Source of the DNA: Proteobacteria bacterium 005FR1
Lineage (GTDB): Bacteria > Pseudomonadota > Gammaproteobacteria > Pseudomonadales > Cellvibrionaceae
Assembly (NCBI GenBank): GCA_026192395.1
Contig: WACF01000002.1
Span: 186,001-250,000, forward strand
Reading direction: 5' to 3'
DNA: 64,000 bases
Within the stretch, counting starts at the first letter, position 1, and every line of letters begins with the position of its first letter. Under the pieces are notes generated by a model that saw only the letters and a program-made list of their open reading frames with translations, was not told where the DNA came from and did no database searches. Shown one piece after another: positions 55,177-63,915 of the stretch. The position numbers were made by a program, and so were the translations under genes.

Positions 55177-58100
55177 TTAGATGTGCGTCAGCACCTTTAC
55201 GTCCCCGCAAACCTTATCGTCGGTGAACACCGCAATCCGATCCCTTACCCGTTGAAAGGTGAGATCCACCCGCGCCTCCGCGACGGGAATCCTCCGGATC
55301 TTCAGGTGATTGATGCCGTGAGGGAGCTCTGGGTGATCAATGTGAATCTCTTTTTTCCAGCCGTCGATGGTGAGCCCGAGGCTCGCCTGCAGGGTCATGA
55401 ACAACGAGCCTGAAGCCCAAGCCTGTGGAAGGCAGGCCACGGGATAGGCGATGGGTGATTCGCCTGGGAAGCGCTGGAATCCGCAGAACAGTTCCGGCAG
55501 ACGCATCCCGAAATGGACCGCAGAATCGAACAGCTCCGAAAGAACATGAGCCGCCGCTGAACGATCGCCATAGCGCGCCATGCCCGCGGCGCAGATTGCA
55601 GTATCGTGAGGCCACACCGAGCCATTGTGGTAGGACATGGGGTTGTAGCGAATTTCATCATTCGCCAGCGTGCGAATGCCCCAGCCACAATCGAAGGCGC
55701 TGGACAGCAGTTGCTGGGTGACTTTTTTTGCTCGCTCCGGCGATGCGAGCCCGGTGAACAGCAAATGCCCGGCGTTGGATGACCGCACCCGGCACAGTCG
55801 CCCCTCCGCATCCAGCGCCAGAGCATAAAAGCTCTTCTCGTCCATCCAGAAGCGGCGCTCGACCATGTCCCGTATCTGACCGGCTTTATCCTTCCACCGT
55901 CGTGCGGCCTCTTTGTCGCGGCGTCGACGTGACAACGACGCCATGCTCATCAGCGCAGCGTATTTGTAACCCTGGACTTCAACCAACGCGATGGGACTCT
56001 TCGGGAATTGCCCGTCGTCATGAAAAACGGAATCCTCACTGTCTTTCCAACCCTGGTTGCGTAACCCGGTTTCCTCGCCACTGGCGTAATCCAGAAAACC
56101 GTCGCCGTCCGAATCACCCGTGGTTTCGACCCAGTCCATGGCCGCTTCCAGCTGCGGCCAAATAGTTTCGACAAAGGAAAGATCGCCGCTACGATCGGCA
56201 TAGGCTCCGGCGAGCATGACGAACAGGGGAGTGGTGTCGACACCGCCGTAGTAAAGGCCAAACGGAAGTTCCTTCAGTGCGTTCATCTCCCCCTTGCGGG
56301 TCTCGTGCATGATTTTGCCGGGTGCTGAATCGCGGAAGCTGGACGTGTCGCTTGCCTGGTTCCTCGCTAAATAATTCAGCACACCGCGCGCAATGCTGGG
56401 ATCAAACCACAGCATCTGCATTGCCGTGATAATCGCATCGCGGCCGAAGGGTGTGGAAAACCAGGGAATACCCGCATAGGGATAGGGCCCGGTTTCCAGC
56501 TCCGTGGTCAGCAGCGCGAGGTCGGATCGCGAGTGTTCGAGCCAGCTGTTGAACACCCGCTCGGCGGAAGTCATGACGCCGCCGTCGTGCCCGCGCCGCC
56601 GCATTGCGCGTCGGGCGTTTGCGGCAGCTTGCCGAAAGCGGGCGCGGCTTGGCTTGTGCGTGTAGTCAGGTCCGATTTCCAGGTACATTTCCACGCATTC
56701 GTTGCAGGGCAGATTCAGCGAGAAGGTGGCGAGATTGTCTTCCAGCTTCGTCGGCTGGTGAGAAAACCCGATTGCGGAGCTGCGCACGACATCGTCGAGT
56801 CCGCGATAACTCAGCACCACGTAATCATCGCCGAGCAAGGGCTTTTGAAGATCTCCCCGTTTGCTGCGTTCTCGCCCGCGAACTTCGAACATGTCGAGAA
56901 AATCGGCCCCGAAGTGAATCGTGATGGGGGTGGGAACTTCGTGGTCGCCGTAGTTGACCAGCTGTAATCGTTCATAAAGTCGTTCTTCCCACAGAAAGCG
57001 GGTGCGCTTCAGATGAATCACCCCCTCGGGGATGGAGCGACCGCCCAGGGGAGGCAGCGGCCGGTTCGTGACATGCGCGGTGAAGAAAACATTGTCCTGA
57101 CTGATGCTCGCACTCAACAGCGATAAGGGCTGGTTGCCGAGCGCCAGCTTCAGTTCTGACAGCACCCGCGTATCATCACGGAAAACGCCGTCACCAACCC
57201 CGATGATATTGCCGAAGGAATCCGCCACCGCGAAGGTGTCCCGGTGCTTCAGAGCGAATAGCTTGTAGGGCATGCGAGCTTCGCCCTGTTCCATGGGGGA
57301 GGATTCCATGGAGGTGGGTACCGCTTCGCTGGTGGGTTCCATTACGGTGGTGGGATAGTCCAGGGAAAGCTGTTCGTTACCTTTTTCGAACTTCGAAACC
57401 AGTCGCCGATAAATTCCTTCATAATCCTGCGCCATGCGCGCAGAGGAAAACCGCTTTTCGAATTCGGCGCGGATCTTTTGGCGATCCAGCTGGCCAAGTT
57501 GGTTCAGCGCTTGGACCATTTCCGCTTCGCTGTCCACCACGAAACCGGTAATGCCGTGCTCGATGATTTCCGGGATTGCGCCCTGGCGAAATGCTACTAC
57601 TGGTGTGCCGCACGCCATTGCCTCGATCAGGACCATCCCGAATGGCTCGGGCCAGTCAACGGGTAGGACGAGCGCTTCGGCATTGCCGATAAACGCGTTC
57701 TTCTCGTTTTCCGGCACCTCGCCGAGATACTCGATCCCGTTCAATAGCGGTTTGACGTACTTGTAAAAATACTCGAGATGAGCGGCGTCCACCTTGGCGG
57801 CAATCTTCAGCTTCTTGCCCGCCGCCTTGGCCACCTCGATGGCGATGTCCGGGCGCTTCTCCGGCGCAATCCGGCCGACAAAGGCCAGGTATTCCCGACT
57901 GGGGTTTTCCACCAGTTGATAATGGTCGAGCGGCAGGCCGTGATAAACCGTTCCCTGCCAGTTGGCACTTTCCAGTGCCTGGCGTTGGCTCCTCGAGATC
58001 GAGACCAGGGGATAGTCGGACCAACGCTGATAGAAATGCGGCAGGTCCTTGAAGTCGAGGCGGCCGTGCGTAGTGGTTATGGTTTTGCCAGCGAGCTCTT

Positions 58101-58413
58101 CAAAGAAAGGGCAGGGAAGCAGTTCGACATGGAAGTGAATCAGATCGAATTCATGCGCGCGCCGACGCACTTTATCGAGCATCAGCAGGTGCGCGGCCAT
58201 TTCCGACTTCAGTGGACTTTCATCCAGGCGAATAGCGCGGTCGCGGCAGGCAATGAGTTTTGCTCGGCTTTGAGAATCGCCGCTCGCGAAGAGGGTGACT
58301 TCGTGGCCCAGCTTCACCAGCTCGTCTGCCAAATAGGCGACGACCCGTTCAGTTCCACCATAGCCTTTCGGCGGAACAGCTTCGAACAAGGGCGAAACCA
58401 GCGCTACTCTCAT
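55177..58413 (-). CDS. Fusion of GT4 glycosyltransferase and glycogen-debranching-type glucosidase
   Basis: A 1078-residue single chain. Residues 1-345 are a GT-B family 4 glycosyltransferase: PPKGYGGTERVVAYLADELV, VHFHVELL-type middle, YLAFVGRIAPEKRPDIAIEVA, and the donor-site EPFGMVLIEAMACGTPVVA. A polar linker (about 350-380, PTTVMEPTSEAVPTSMESS) follows. Residues 381-1078 are an amylo-alpha-1,6-glucosidase-like protein: an N-terminal beta domain (DSFGNIIGVGDGVFRDDTRVL), then a barrel with GIPWFSTPFGRDAIITAMQML, SNAGHLLFTGLASPERA and YHNGSVWPHDTAICAAG. In many bacteria these are two adjacent genes. No in-frame stop separates them. It may build or trim short alpha-glucans with the convergent GH65 enzyme. 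Confidence 0.9.
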   Translation of the reverse strand: MRVALVSPLFEAVPPKGYGGTERVVAYLADELVKLGHEVTLFASGDSQSRAKLIACRDRAIRLDESPLKSEMAAHLLMLDKVRRRAHEFDLIHFHVELLPCPFFEELAGKTITTTHGRLDFKDLPHFYQRWSDYPLVSISRSQRQALESANWQGTVYHGLPLDHYQLVENPSREYLAFVGRIAPEKRPDIAIEVAKAAGKKLKIAAKVDAAHLEYFYKYVKPLLNGIEYLGEVPENEKNAFIGNAEALVLPVDWPEPFGMVLIEAMACGTPVVAFRQGAIPEIIEHGITGFVVDSEAEMVQALNQLGQLDRQKIRAEFEKRFSSARMAQDYEGIYRRLVSKFEKGNEQLSLDYPTTVMEPTSEAVPTSMESSPMEQGEARMPYKLFALKHRDTFAVADSFGNIIGVGDGVFRDDTRVLSELKLALGNQPLSLLSASISQDNVFFTAHVTNRPLPPLGGRSIPEGVIHLKRTRFLWEERLYERLQLVNYGDHEVPTPITIHFGADFLDMFEVRGRERSKRGDLQKPLLGDDYVVLSYRGLDDVVRSSAIGFSHQPTKLEDNLATFSLNLPCNECVEMYLEIGPDYTHKPSRARFRQAAANARRAMRRRGHDGGVMTSAERVFNSWLEHSRSDLALLTTELETGPYPYAGIPWFSTPFGRDAIITAMQMLWFDPSIARGVLNYLARNQASDTSSFRDSAPGKIMHETRKGEMNALKELPFGLYYGGVDTTPLFVMLAGAYADRSGDLSFVETIWPQLEAAMDWVETTGDSDGDGFLDYASGEETGLRNQGWKDSEDSVFHDDGQFPKSPIALVEVQGYKYAALMSMASLSRRRRDKEAARRWKDKAGQIRDMVERRFWMDEKSFYALALDAEGRLCRVRSSNAGHLLFTGLASPERAKKVTQQLLSSAFDCGWGIRTLANDEIRYNPMSYHNGSVWPHDTAICAAGMARYGDRSAAAHVLSELFDSAVHFGMRLPELFCGFQRFPGESPIAYPVACLPQAWASGSLFMTLQASLGLTIDGWKKEIHIDHPELPHGINHLKIRRIPVAEARVDLTFQRVRDRIAVFTDDKVCGDVKVLTHI

Positions 58414-58589
58414 CGGCGACCTGCTCCCTGCTATTGATGCCTGCCCGCAAACCTAACCGAGGAAGTTTGCTGGGAATGACCGGTGTGCAATATCTATGCT
58501 CTGCGCCCAGGCAGCGAGTCCCAGCTTTTCATCGCCAATCCCCGCGCCGAAAAAGAAGGAATCGCGACTGGGTTCTGTTTAGCGCCGAG

Positions 58590-58624
58590 CTCAATCATTG
58601 CACTTTTTGCAAGTGTCGATTGAG
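58590..58624. other. Hairpin upstream of arfB
   Basis: CTCAATC (58590-58596) and GATTGAG (58618-58624), with inner TTGCA/TGCAA pairing, in the 282-base gap between the fusion gene and arfB. It could be an operator or a 5'-leader structure of arfB mRNA; E. coli arfB is not known to be controlled this way. Confidence 0.3.
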
Positions 58625-58695
58625 CGTGAGGATTTGACTATTGGGCGGCTCGTCTCCATTCTCCTCCGTTCAATGGCATTTGCGAAAAGGTTTGT

Positions 58696-59112
58696 ATGCT
58701 CGAGATCAACAAGGAGCTGAGTATCCCCGAGTCCGAATTTTCTGTAACGGCGGTTCGCTCGCAAGGGGCGGGTGGCCAGAACGTGAATAAAGTAGCCACG
58801 GCCATCCAGTTGCGTTTCAACATTGCCGCTTCATCTCTGCCCGAGAATGTGAAGGCACGTTTGCTGAATCTCAGCGATCGGCGCGTCACCAAGGACGGTG
58901 AGTTGGTACTGAAGGTCCAGGATTACCGCAGTCAGGAGCGCAATTACGCGCTGGCGCAGGAGAGGCTGGCGAGCTTCATCCGCAGGGGAACGTATGTTCG
59001 CAAAGCGCGCCTGGCGACCCGGCCGAGCAAGGCCGCCAAAAAGAGGCGCCTGGAAGAGAAAACCCGCCGCGGACAGGTGAAGGCAAAACGCGGCAAAGTG
59101 AGCGACTTTTGA
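58696..59112 (+). CDS. arfB: Alternative ribosome-rescue factor ArfB
   Basis: A 138-residue peptidyl-tRNA hydrolase that frees ribosomes stalled on non-stop mRNA. The GGQ motif is at residues 26-28 (VRSQGAGGQNVNKVATAIQL), followed by the RF-1 domain (LSDRRVTKDGELVLKVQDYRSQ). The basic C-terminal tail (KKRRLEEKTRRGQVKAKRGK) is the part that inserts in the empty mRNA channel in ArfB (YaeJ). Length fits. It stands alone between a hairpin and an unrelated secreted-protein gene. Confidence 0.95.
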   Translation: MLEINKELSIPESEFSVTAVRSQGAGGQNVNKVATAIQLRFNIAASSLPENVKARLLNLSDRRVTKDGELVLKVQDYRSQERNYALAQERLASFIRRGTYVRKARLATRPSKAAKKRRLEEKTRRGQVKAKRGKVSDF

Positions 59113-59224
59113 AATTCCCCAGGCCCAATCTCTCGCAAAAGCAAAACTTAACGGTCGCCAAACTTGCGCCGCGGCCGCGACTGTTTTAGCCTCCGGCAAT
59201 CCTCATTCTCTGCCGGGAGCCTAT

Positions 59225-60295
59225 ATGAACGGAATTGCCACACCAAAACCACGCTATTGCCTGTCGTGGAAGCGCCTGGGCGGCATCGCCCTCGGACTCT
59301 GTCTGCTTCCCGCGATTTCCGCTGCCGCCGAGAAACACTGGCAACCGCCCAAGACCAGCTTCGGTCATCCCGACCTCCAGGGTACCTGGACCAACGCTAC
59401 CGTCACGATGCTGGAGCGCCCCAAGCAGTTCGGTAATCAGTTGGTGCTGACCCCGGAGATGGGCAAGCGCATGGAGGAAAACAATCCCTTCGCGCGCATG
59501 AAAGAACTGGATGCCCGCCCCACCGATCCCAATGCGCCACCACCCGAGGCCGGAACAAACGTCGGGGGCTACAACGCTTTCTGGATGGATCCTGGCACGC
59601 GAGTCGTTCAGGTCGATGGTGAGTACCGCACTTCCATTATCACCTCGCCCGAGGACGGGCAGATTCCCTACACCGATGAAGGGCGTCGTGAGTTCGTGGA
59701 AGGCTACGCCGTTCGCAACAGCGCCATCGGCCGGGACGGCCCGGAATTGCGAGCGCTGGGTGAACGCTGTCTGGTGGGCTTCGGCTCCACCGGTGGGCCG
59801 CCCATGTTGCCGGTGCTGTACAACAACCACTATCAGATCGTCCAGACCCCCGAGCACGTCTTGATCCTGGTGGAAATGAACCACGATGCGCGCATTATTC
59901 GCCTGAACGACGAGCACCGTCCGCCGGAAATGGACCCTTGGCTGGGCGATTCCGTGGGGCACTGGGAAGGCAACACACTGGTGGTGGAGACCACCAACTT
60001 CCATCCGCTGCAGGAAATCCGCTCAGCGACGCGCCACCGTCTCTACATACCGCATGACGCGGTGGTAACCGAACGCTTCACCCGGGTTGGCCCGGATCAA
60101 ATCAAGTACGAGTTCACGGTCGAGCACGACGAGGCTTACACCCAAGCCTGGAGCGGTGCAATGCCCTTGTACACCACCGATAAGCAGATCTTCGAATATG
60201 CCTGCCATGAGGGTAACTACTCGTTGCCGGGCATCTTGGGCGGCGCCCGCCAGGAGGAGCGCGAAGCGACACAAAAAGCCGGATCGAAGAACTGA
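59225..60295 (+). CDS. Secreted protein of unknown function
   Basis: A 356-residue protein with a signal peptide (LGGIALGLCLLPAISAAAE). The mature part starts with FGHPDLQGTWTNATVTMLERP, a motif I have seen in a large group of uncharacterised periplasmic proteins of Acidobacteria and Proteobacteria. It continues with FMDPG-type, IITSPEDGQIPYTDEGRRE, CLVGFGSTGGPPMLPVLYNN, and WLGDSVGHWEGNTLVVETTNF, giving an apparent beta-rich fold. EHDEAYTQAWSGAMPLY and YACHEGNYSLPGILGGAR close it. No catalytic motif is recognisable. A lytic transglycosylase gene follows on the same strand. Confidence 0.7.
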   Translation: MNGIATPKPRYCLSWKRLGGIALGLCLLPAISAAAEKHWQPPKTSFGHPDLQGTWTNATVTMLERPKQFGNQLVLTPEMGKRMEENNPFARMKELDARPTDPNAPPPEAGTNVGGYNAFWMDPGTRVVQVDGEYRTSIITSPEDGQIPYTDEGRREFVEGYAVRNSAIGRDGPELRALGERCLVGFGSTGGPPMLPVLYNNHYQIVQTPEHVLILVEMNHDARIIRLNDEHRPPEMDPWLGDSVGHWEGNTLVVETTNFHPLQEIRSATRHRLYIPHDAVVTERFTRVGPDQIKYEFTVEHDEAYTQAWSGAMPLYTTDKQIFEYACHEGNYSLPGILGGARQEEREATQKAGSKN

Positions 60296-60400
60296 GTCGC
60301 TGAAGCGCTTGCGATTGGGCGGCCAGCTTCTATTCTTGGGTATTCGAACGGCGCTGGCTCCTGGCGCTGTGAATCATGCCGGACGATGTAGGAATTTGAA

Positions 60401-61627
60401 GTGATCAAACCATTTTTGCCAAAGCCGGTCGCGAAGACTGTCAGTTTCCTGATGCTGCCGGTGCTGTTCGCCGCTGGTGCAGCCTCTGCCGAGGAGGGTG
60501 GCACGGACGACTTTGCCGCCTGTATCGGCAATCTGCAGGTGCAGGCGCGGGATCGCGGCATGGCTCCGCATCTGGTGGCCGCACTTGCCGAGGCGAAGAA
60601 TCTGAAGCGGGTAGTGGAACTGGATCGGAGCCAGCCGGAATTCACCAGAACGTTTCACGACTACTTCACCCGCCGGGTCACCGATTACCGCATCTCCCGC
60701 GGCCGCGACTTGCTTCGTGAATACCAGCCCCTGCTGCAGAAGCTGGTGCGTGAATACGGCGTGCCGGCCCAGTACCTGGTGGCTTTCTGGGGGCTGGAAA
60801 CGAATTTTGGCGGTTACCTTGGCAAGATTCCGACCCTCGATTCGCTAACCACACTCGCCTGCGATCCTCGCCGCAGCGACTTCTTCACCAATGAGCTTTT
60901 CCTGGCCCTGGAGCTCGTCGATCGACACAAGCTGGACCTCGGCAAGATGCAGGGCTCCTGGGCCGGCGCCATTGGTCATACCCAGTTCATGCCTTCGTCC
61001 TACAATCGCTACGGCGTGGATGGCGATGGCGATGGGCGGGTGGATCTGTGGGGCAGTATTCCCGACGCCCTGACTTCGGCAGCCAACTACCTGAAAAGCC
61101 TTGGCTGGAAGCCGGCACTGCGTTGGGGACGGGAAGTAAGCCTTCCAGCGGATTTCCCCTACCATGAAAGCGGCATCAATAACCGCAAGCCCCTGAGCGA
61201 ATGGAGCCGGCTCGGCGTGAAGAAGGTCGACGGCGGCGGGCTTGGCAGCCTGGACATCGATGCGGCCTTGCTGGTGCCCTCAGGCGCGGATGGCCCCAAA
61301 TTTCTGGTCTACGACAACTTCGAAGTGATCATGCGCTGGAACCGCTCACAGTTCTATGCCCTGTCTGTGGGGCATCTGGCAGATCGCATTAATGGCGCCG
61401 GTGATCTGCGTCAGTCGCCGCCCAGCACGCGGGGTCTGGCTTTGAAGGAAGTGGAAGCGCTGCAAAGAGAGCTGAAGAATCTCGGCTTCGATCCCGGCGC
61501 GATCGACGGGCAACTGGGTCCGGCCACCGGCCAGGCTATTCGGGCCTATCAGCACGCTACCGGACAGGTGGCGGATGGCTTCGCGGATACGGACTTGCTG
61601 AAGGAACTGGGAATCCGGCTCGAGTAG
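60401..61627 (+). CDS. MltB-family lytic murein transglycosylase with peptidoglycan-binding domain
   Basis: A 408-residue periplasmic enzyme that cleaves peptidoglycan glycan strands to 1,6-anhydro ends. A signal peptide (FLMLPVLFAAGAASA) is followed by the family 3 (SLT_2) domain, with catalytic Glu133 in AFWGLETNFGGYLG. The companion motif is SWAGAIGHTQFMPSSY, and an EF-hand-like DGDGDGRVDLWGS follows, as in MltB. The last 60 residues are a PG_binding_1 domain (EVEALQRELKNLGFDPGAIDGQLGPA-type repeat). No lipobox cysteine precedes the mature protein, so it is probably soluble rather than a lipoprotein. Confidence 0.92.
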   Translation: MIKPFLPKPVAKTVSFLMLPVLFAAGAASAEEGGTDDFAACIGNLQVQARDRGMAPHLVAALAEAKNLKRVVELDRSQPEFTRTFHDYFTRRVTDYRISRGRDLLREYQPLLQKLVREYGVPAQYLVAFWGLETNFGGYLGKIPTLDSLTTLACDPRRSDFFTNELFLALELVDRHKLDLGKMQGSWAGAIGHTQFMPSSYNRYGVDGDGDGRVDLWGSIPDALTSAANYLKSLGWKPALRWGREVSLPADFPYHESGINNRKPLSEWSRLGVKKVDGGGLGSLDIDAALLVPSGADGPKFLVYDNFEVIMRWNRSQFYALSVGHLADRINGAGDLRQSPPSTRGLALKEVEALQRELKNLGFDPGAIDGQLGPATGQAIRAYQHATGQVADGFADTDLLKELGIRLE

Positions 61628-61667
61628 CCGCCTGGTCCTCAGCCACTCGCTCAGATCACTCGCTTAT

Positions 61668-62252
61668 CTAGATAGGGTCGGCGTCACCGACGATGCCGAA
61701 GCGCTTGCTCTGTTCCGCCGCGAGGCGCAACAGGCCGGCGACGGAAAGGGCGTCGGTGATCTCCCCGCTCAAGGCCATGTTGATGGCCTGCTCGAGAGGC
61801 AGTTTTCGCAGCACGATATCTTCGCTCGCTTCCAGCTGCTGCTCGCCCGGGTACAGATCCGTTGCGGCAAACACCGTCGCCTCCTCGTCGGTGACCGAAT
61901 TAGAAAGGTGCATGGTCAGCAGGTGGCGCCAATTGCGTGCTCGAAGACCGGTTTCCTCCTCCAACTCCCGCTTTGCGGAGGCCAGCAGATTGCTGCCGAG
62001 CGGGGCGCCGCCTTCGGGGATTTCCCAGGTCTGGCTATCCAGCGTATACCGGGACTGGCGCACCAGCCAGGTGTTGCCCTCCGCATCGACGGGAATCACC
62101 CCGACTGCGTGATTCTTGAAGTGCACCACGCCATAGATGCCGTCAGTACCGCCCGGGGTAATCACCTTTTCGTGGCTGACCCGTATCCAGGGGTTCTCGT
62201 AAACATCTTCCTTGCTGACCCGGCGCCAGCCGGATGAAGAACGTTCTGCCAT
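61668..62252 (-). CDS. Nudix hydrolase, ADP-sugar-pyrophosphatase-like
   Basis: A 194-residue Nudix enzyme. ATG 62252 starts MAERSSSGWRRVSKED; the longer frame from 62288 is less likely. The Nudix box is GGAPLGSNLLASAKRELEEE followed by TGL, in which REL-EEETGL fits the consensus but the first glutamate is serine (Ser in LGS). The pattern VHFKNHAVGVIPVDAEGNTWLVRQSRY and EIPEGGAP are typical of ADP-ribose or ADP-sugar pyrophosphatases. It is adjacent to, and in line with, the MocR regulator gene, 79 bases upstream. Confidence 0.88.
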   Translation of the reverse strand: MAERSSSGWRRVSKEDVYENPWIRVSHEKVITPGGTDGIYGVVHFKNHAVGVIPVDAEGNTWLVRQSRYTLDSQTWEIPEGGAPLGSNLLASAKRELEEETGLRARNWRHLLTMHLSNSVTDEEATVFAATDLYPGEQQLEASEDIVLRKLPLEQAINMALSGEITDALSVAGLLRLAAEQSKRFGIVGDADPI

Positions 62253-62331
62253 ATCGGCTCGACCTGTGTTGATGGTTTTGCAGAGCAAGCGCTTGTCGGT
62301 GGACCGCCGCAGCTCAGGAGAATTCCAAGTC

Positions 62332-63792
62332 CTATCGAGCCGAGGCGACGGGGAAGCATTCCCGCAAGCGTTTCACACCGACTTCCAGATTCTCTCGGTC
62401 CACGGCGGCATAGCCCAGATACAGGCCGCCCGGACGCAAGTCGCTGGGAGACAAATCATAGCGGGACAGGGGAGTGAGATTCAGCCCCTTTCGTTCGGCC
62501 TGTGCCAGGAGAACACTCTCGTCGAGCGGCTGGCGATAAAAGCCGGTCAACTGCATACCTGCCGCAGTCGGTTCCACCCTTAGCCAGTCGCCGAGATGCC
62601 GGGCGAGGAGCTCCGCGAAGATCGCCTGCTTCTCCCCGTACAGCTTGCGCATGCGGCGCACGTGGGAGGCGAAATAGCCGTTGCGGATGAAGTCTGCCAT
62701 CGCCGCCTGCAGAAACAGTGGCGGGTCCTGACCGGTTTTCCGCAGTGCCTGGGAGAAGGGTTGGGACAGATATGCTGGCACCACCAGATAGCCGAGGCGC
62801 AGACCCGGAAACATCACCTTGGAAAAGGTCCCCAGGTAAATCACTCGTTGTTGCTGATCGATACCCTGGAGGGAGGTCAGCGGTCGCTCGCCGTAGCGAA
62901 ACTCGCAGTCGTAATCGTCTTCGATGATCAAGCCCTGCCGCTTCGCCGCCCAATTGATCAACTGCAGTCGCCGGGCGGCACTCAGTGCAACTCCGAGAGG
63001 AAATTGGCAGGAAGGGGTGGTGTAGACGAGCTTTACGTCCGGGGCGGCCTCCAGTCCATCTACCTTGAGCCCCTCAGCGTCCACGGCAATGCCGTGCAAC
63101 TGGGCTCCGGCGGCGCGAAAGCTGTCCCGGGCGCCCAGATAACCGGGATCTTCCACCGCCACCGAGTCACCGGGGTTGATCAGCATGCGGGCGAGCAGGT
63201 CCAGCCCCGCCTGACTGCCACTGATGGCGATCACTTGCTCGGGTTCGCAGTGGACGCCCCGGGCCATGCGCAGGTACTCGCAGAGTGCGGTCTTGAAGTT
63301 CAGGTGACCGCCCCTGTCCTGGTAGCCGGTCACGGAGGTGGTGCGTTTGCCGGTATAGCGCTGCAGGCATTGCTGCCACAGCCGCACCGGGAAGTGCTGA
63401 AGGTCAGGAAGTCCCGGTACAAAGGCCGGGTTATCCGTCGCGGGCATCGGCCGCGAGGGCCGGGCGAGGATCTTCCCCTGCTCGGACAGCTGGGCCTCGC
63501 GGGCAGGGCAGCTTGGGGTCTGCTTCCGTGGGCTATTCAGCTCTGGATCTGCCAGCTGTGCTGCCACGTAGTAGCCGCTTCCCTGCCTCGCTGCCAAATA
63601 GCCTTCGGCGCGCAGCATTTCGTAGGCGTTTACCACGGTATTTCGGGAAACCGATAGCTGTTGGGCCAGCTCGCGGCTCGGCGGCAAACGCTGCCCCGCC
63701 CGCCATGTGCCATCCAGGATCGCCAGGCGCAGGCTTTCGAATAGCTGGCGGTAAATAGGGCCGGAAAGATCCGGTCGCAGGCTGATCTGCAT
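62332..63792 (-). CDS. PdxR/MocR-type regulator (GntR HTH plus aminotransferase-like domain)
   Basis: A 486-residue PLP-dependent transcription factor. ATG 63792 follows AGGAG. The GntR winged helix is residues 1-75 (PIYRQLFESLRLAILDGTW, LPPSRELAQQLSVSRNTVV). The fold-type I aminotransferase-like domain follows, with PLP lysine Lys325 in GTFSKVMFPGLRLGY, and IISGSQAGLDLLARML- and LIIEDDYDCEFRYGERP-type segments. It is divergent from a PNPOx-like flavoprotein gene, the usual arrangement for regulators of vitamin B6 or related metabolism. A 10-base inverted repeat in the gap is the likely operator. Confidence 0.92.
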   Translation of the reverse strand: MQISLRPDLSGPIYRQLFESLRLAILDGTWRAGQRLPPSRELAQQLSVSRNTVVNAYEMLRAEGYLAARQGSGYYVAAQLADPELNSPRKQTPSCPAREAQLSEQGKILARPSRPMPATDNPAFVPGLPDLQHFPVRLWQQCLQRYTGKRTTSVTGYQDRGGHLNFKTALCEYLRMARGVHCEPEQVIAISGSQAGLDLLARMLINPGDSVAVEDPGYLGARDSFRAAGAQLHGIAVDAEGLKVDGLEAAPDVKLVYTTPSCQFPLGVALSAARRLQLINWAAKRQGLIIEDDYDCEFRYGERPLTSLQGIDQQQRVIYLGTFSKVMFPGLRLGYLVVPAYLSQPFSQALRKTGQDPPLFLQAAMADFIRNGYFASHVRRMRKLYGEKQAIFAELLARHLGDWLRVEPTAAGMQLTGFYRQPLDESVLLAQAERKGLNLTPLSRYDLSPSDLRPGGLYLGYAAVDRENLEVGVKRLRECFPVASAR

Positions 63793-63818
63793 AGGCGCTC
63801 CTGAACGTTCACTCTTGT

Positions 63819-63867
63819 AATTGGCACCGTTGTCACCGCGCAGATTGGATCTTTGGTGGTGCCAATT
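63819..63867. promoter_or_regulatory. Candidate MocR operator, inverted repeat
   Basis: AATTGGCACC (63819-63828) and GGTGCCAATT (63858-63867) are exact inverted copies spaced by 29 bases in the 123-base divergent gap. A possible -35 (TTGTCA, 63866-63871) for the rightward gene overlaps the second arm, so binding could switch both genes. Confidence 0.6.
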
Positions 63868-63915
63868 GTCAAGCGACACTGCTCTTCCCGATCCATTCAC
63901 AAGGAGAGCAGTACT

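Noticed and set aside
62596-63657. 353-codon plus-strand frame
   Set aside because: Shadow of the PdxR/MocR gene, which has intact HTH and PLP lysine.
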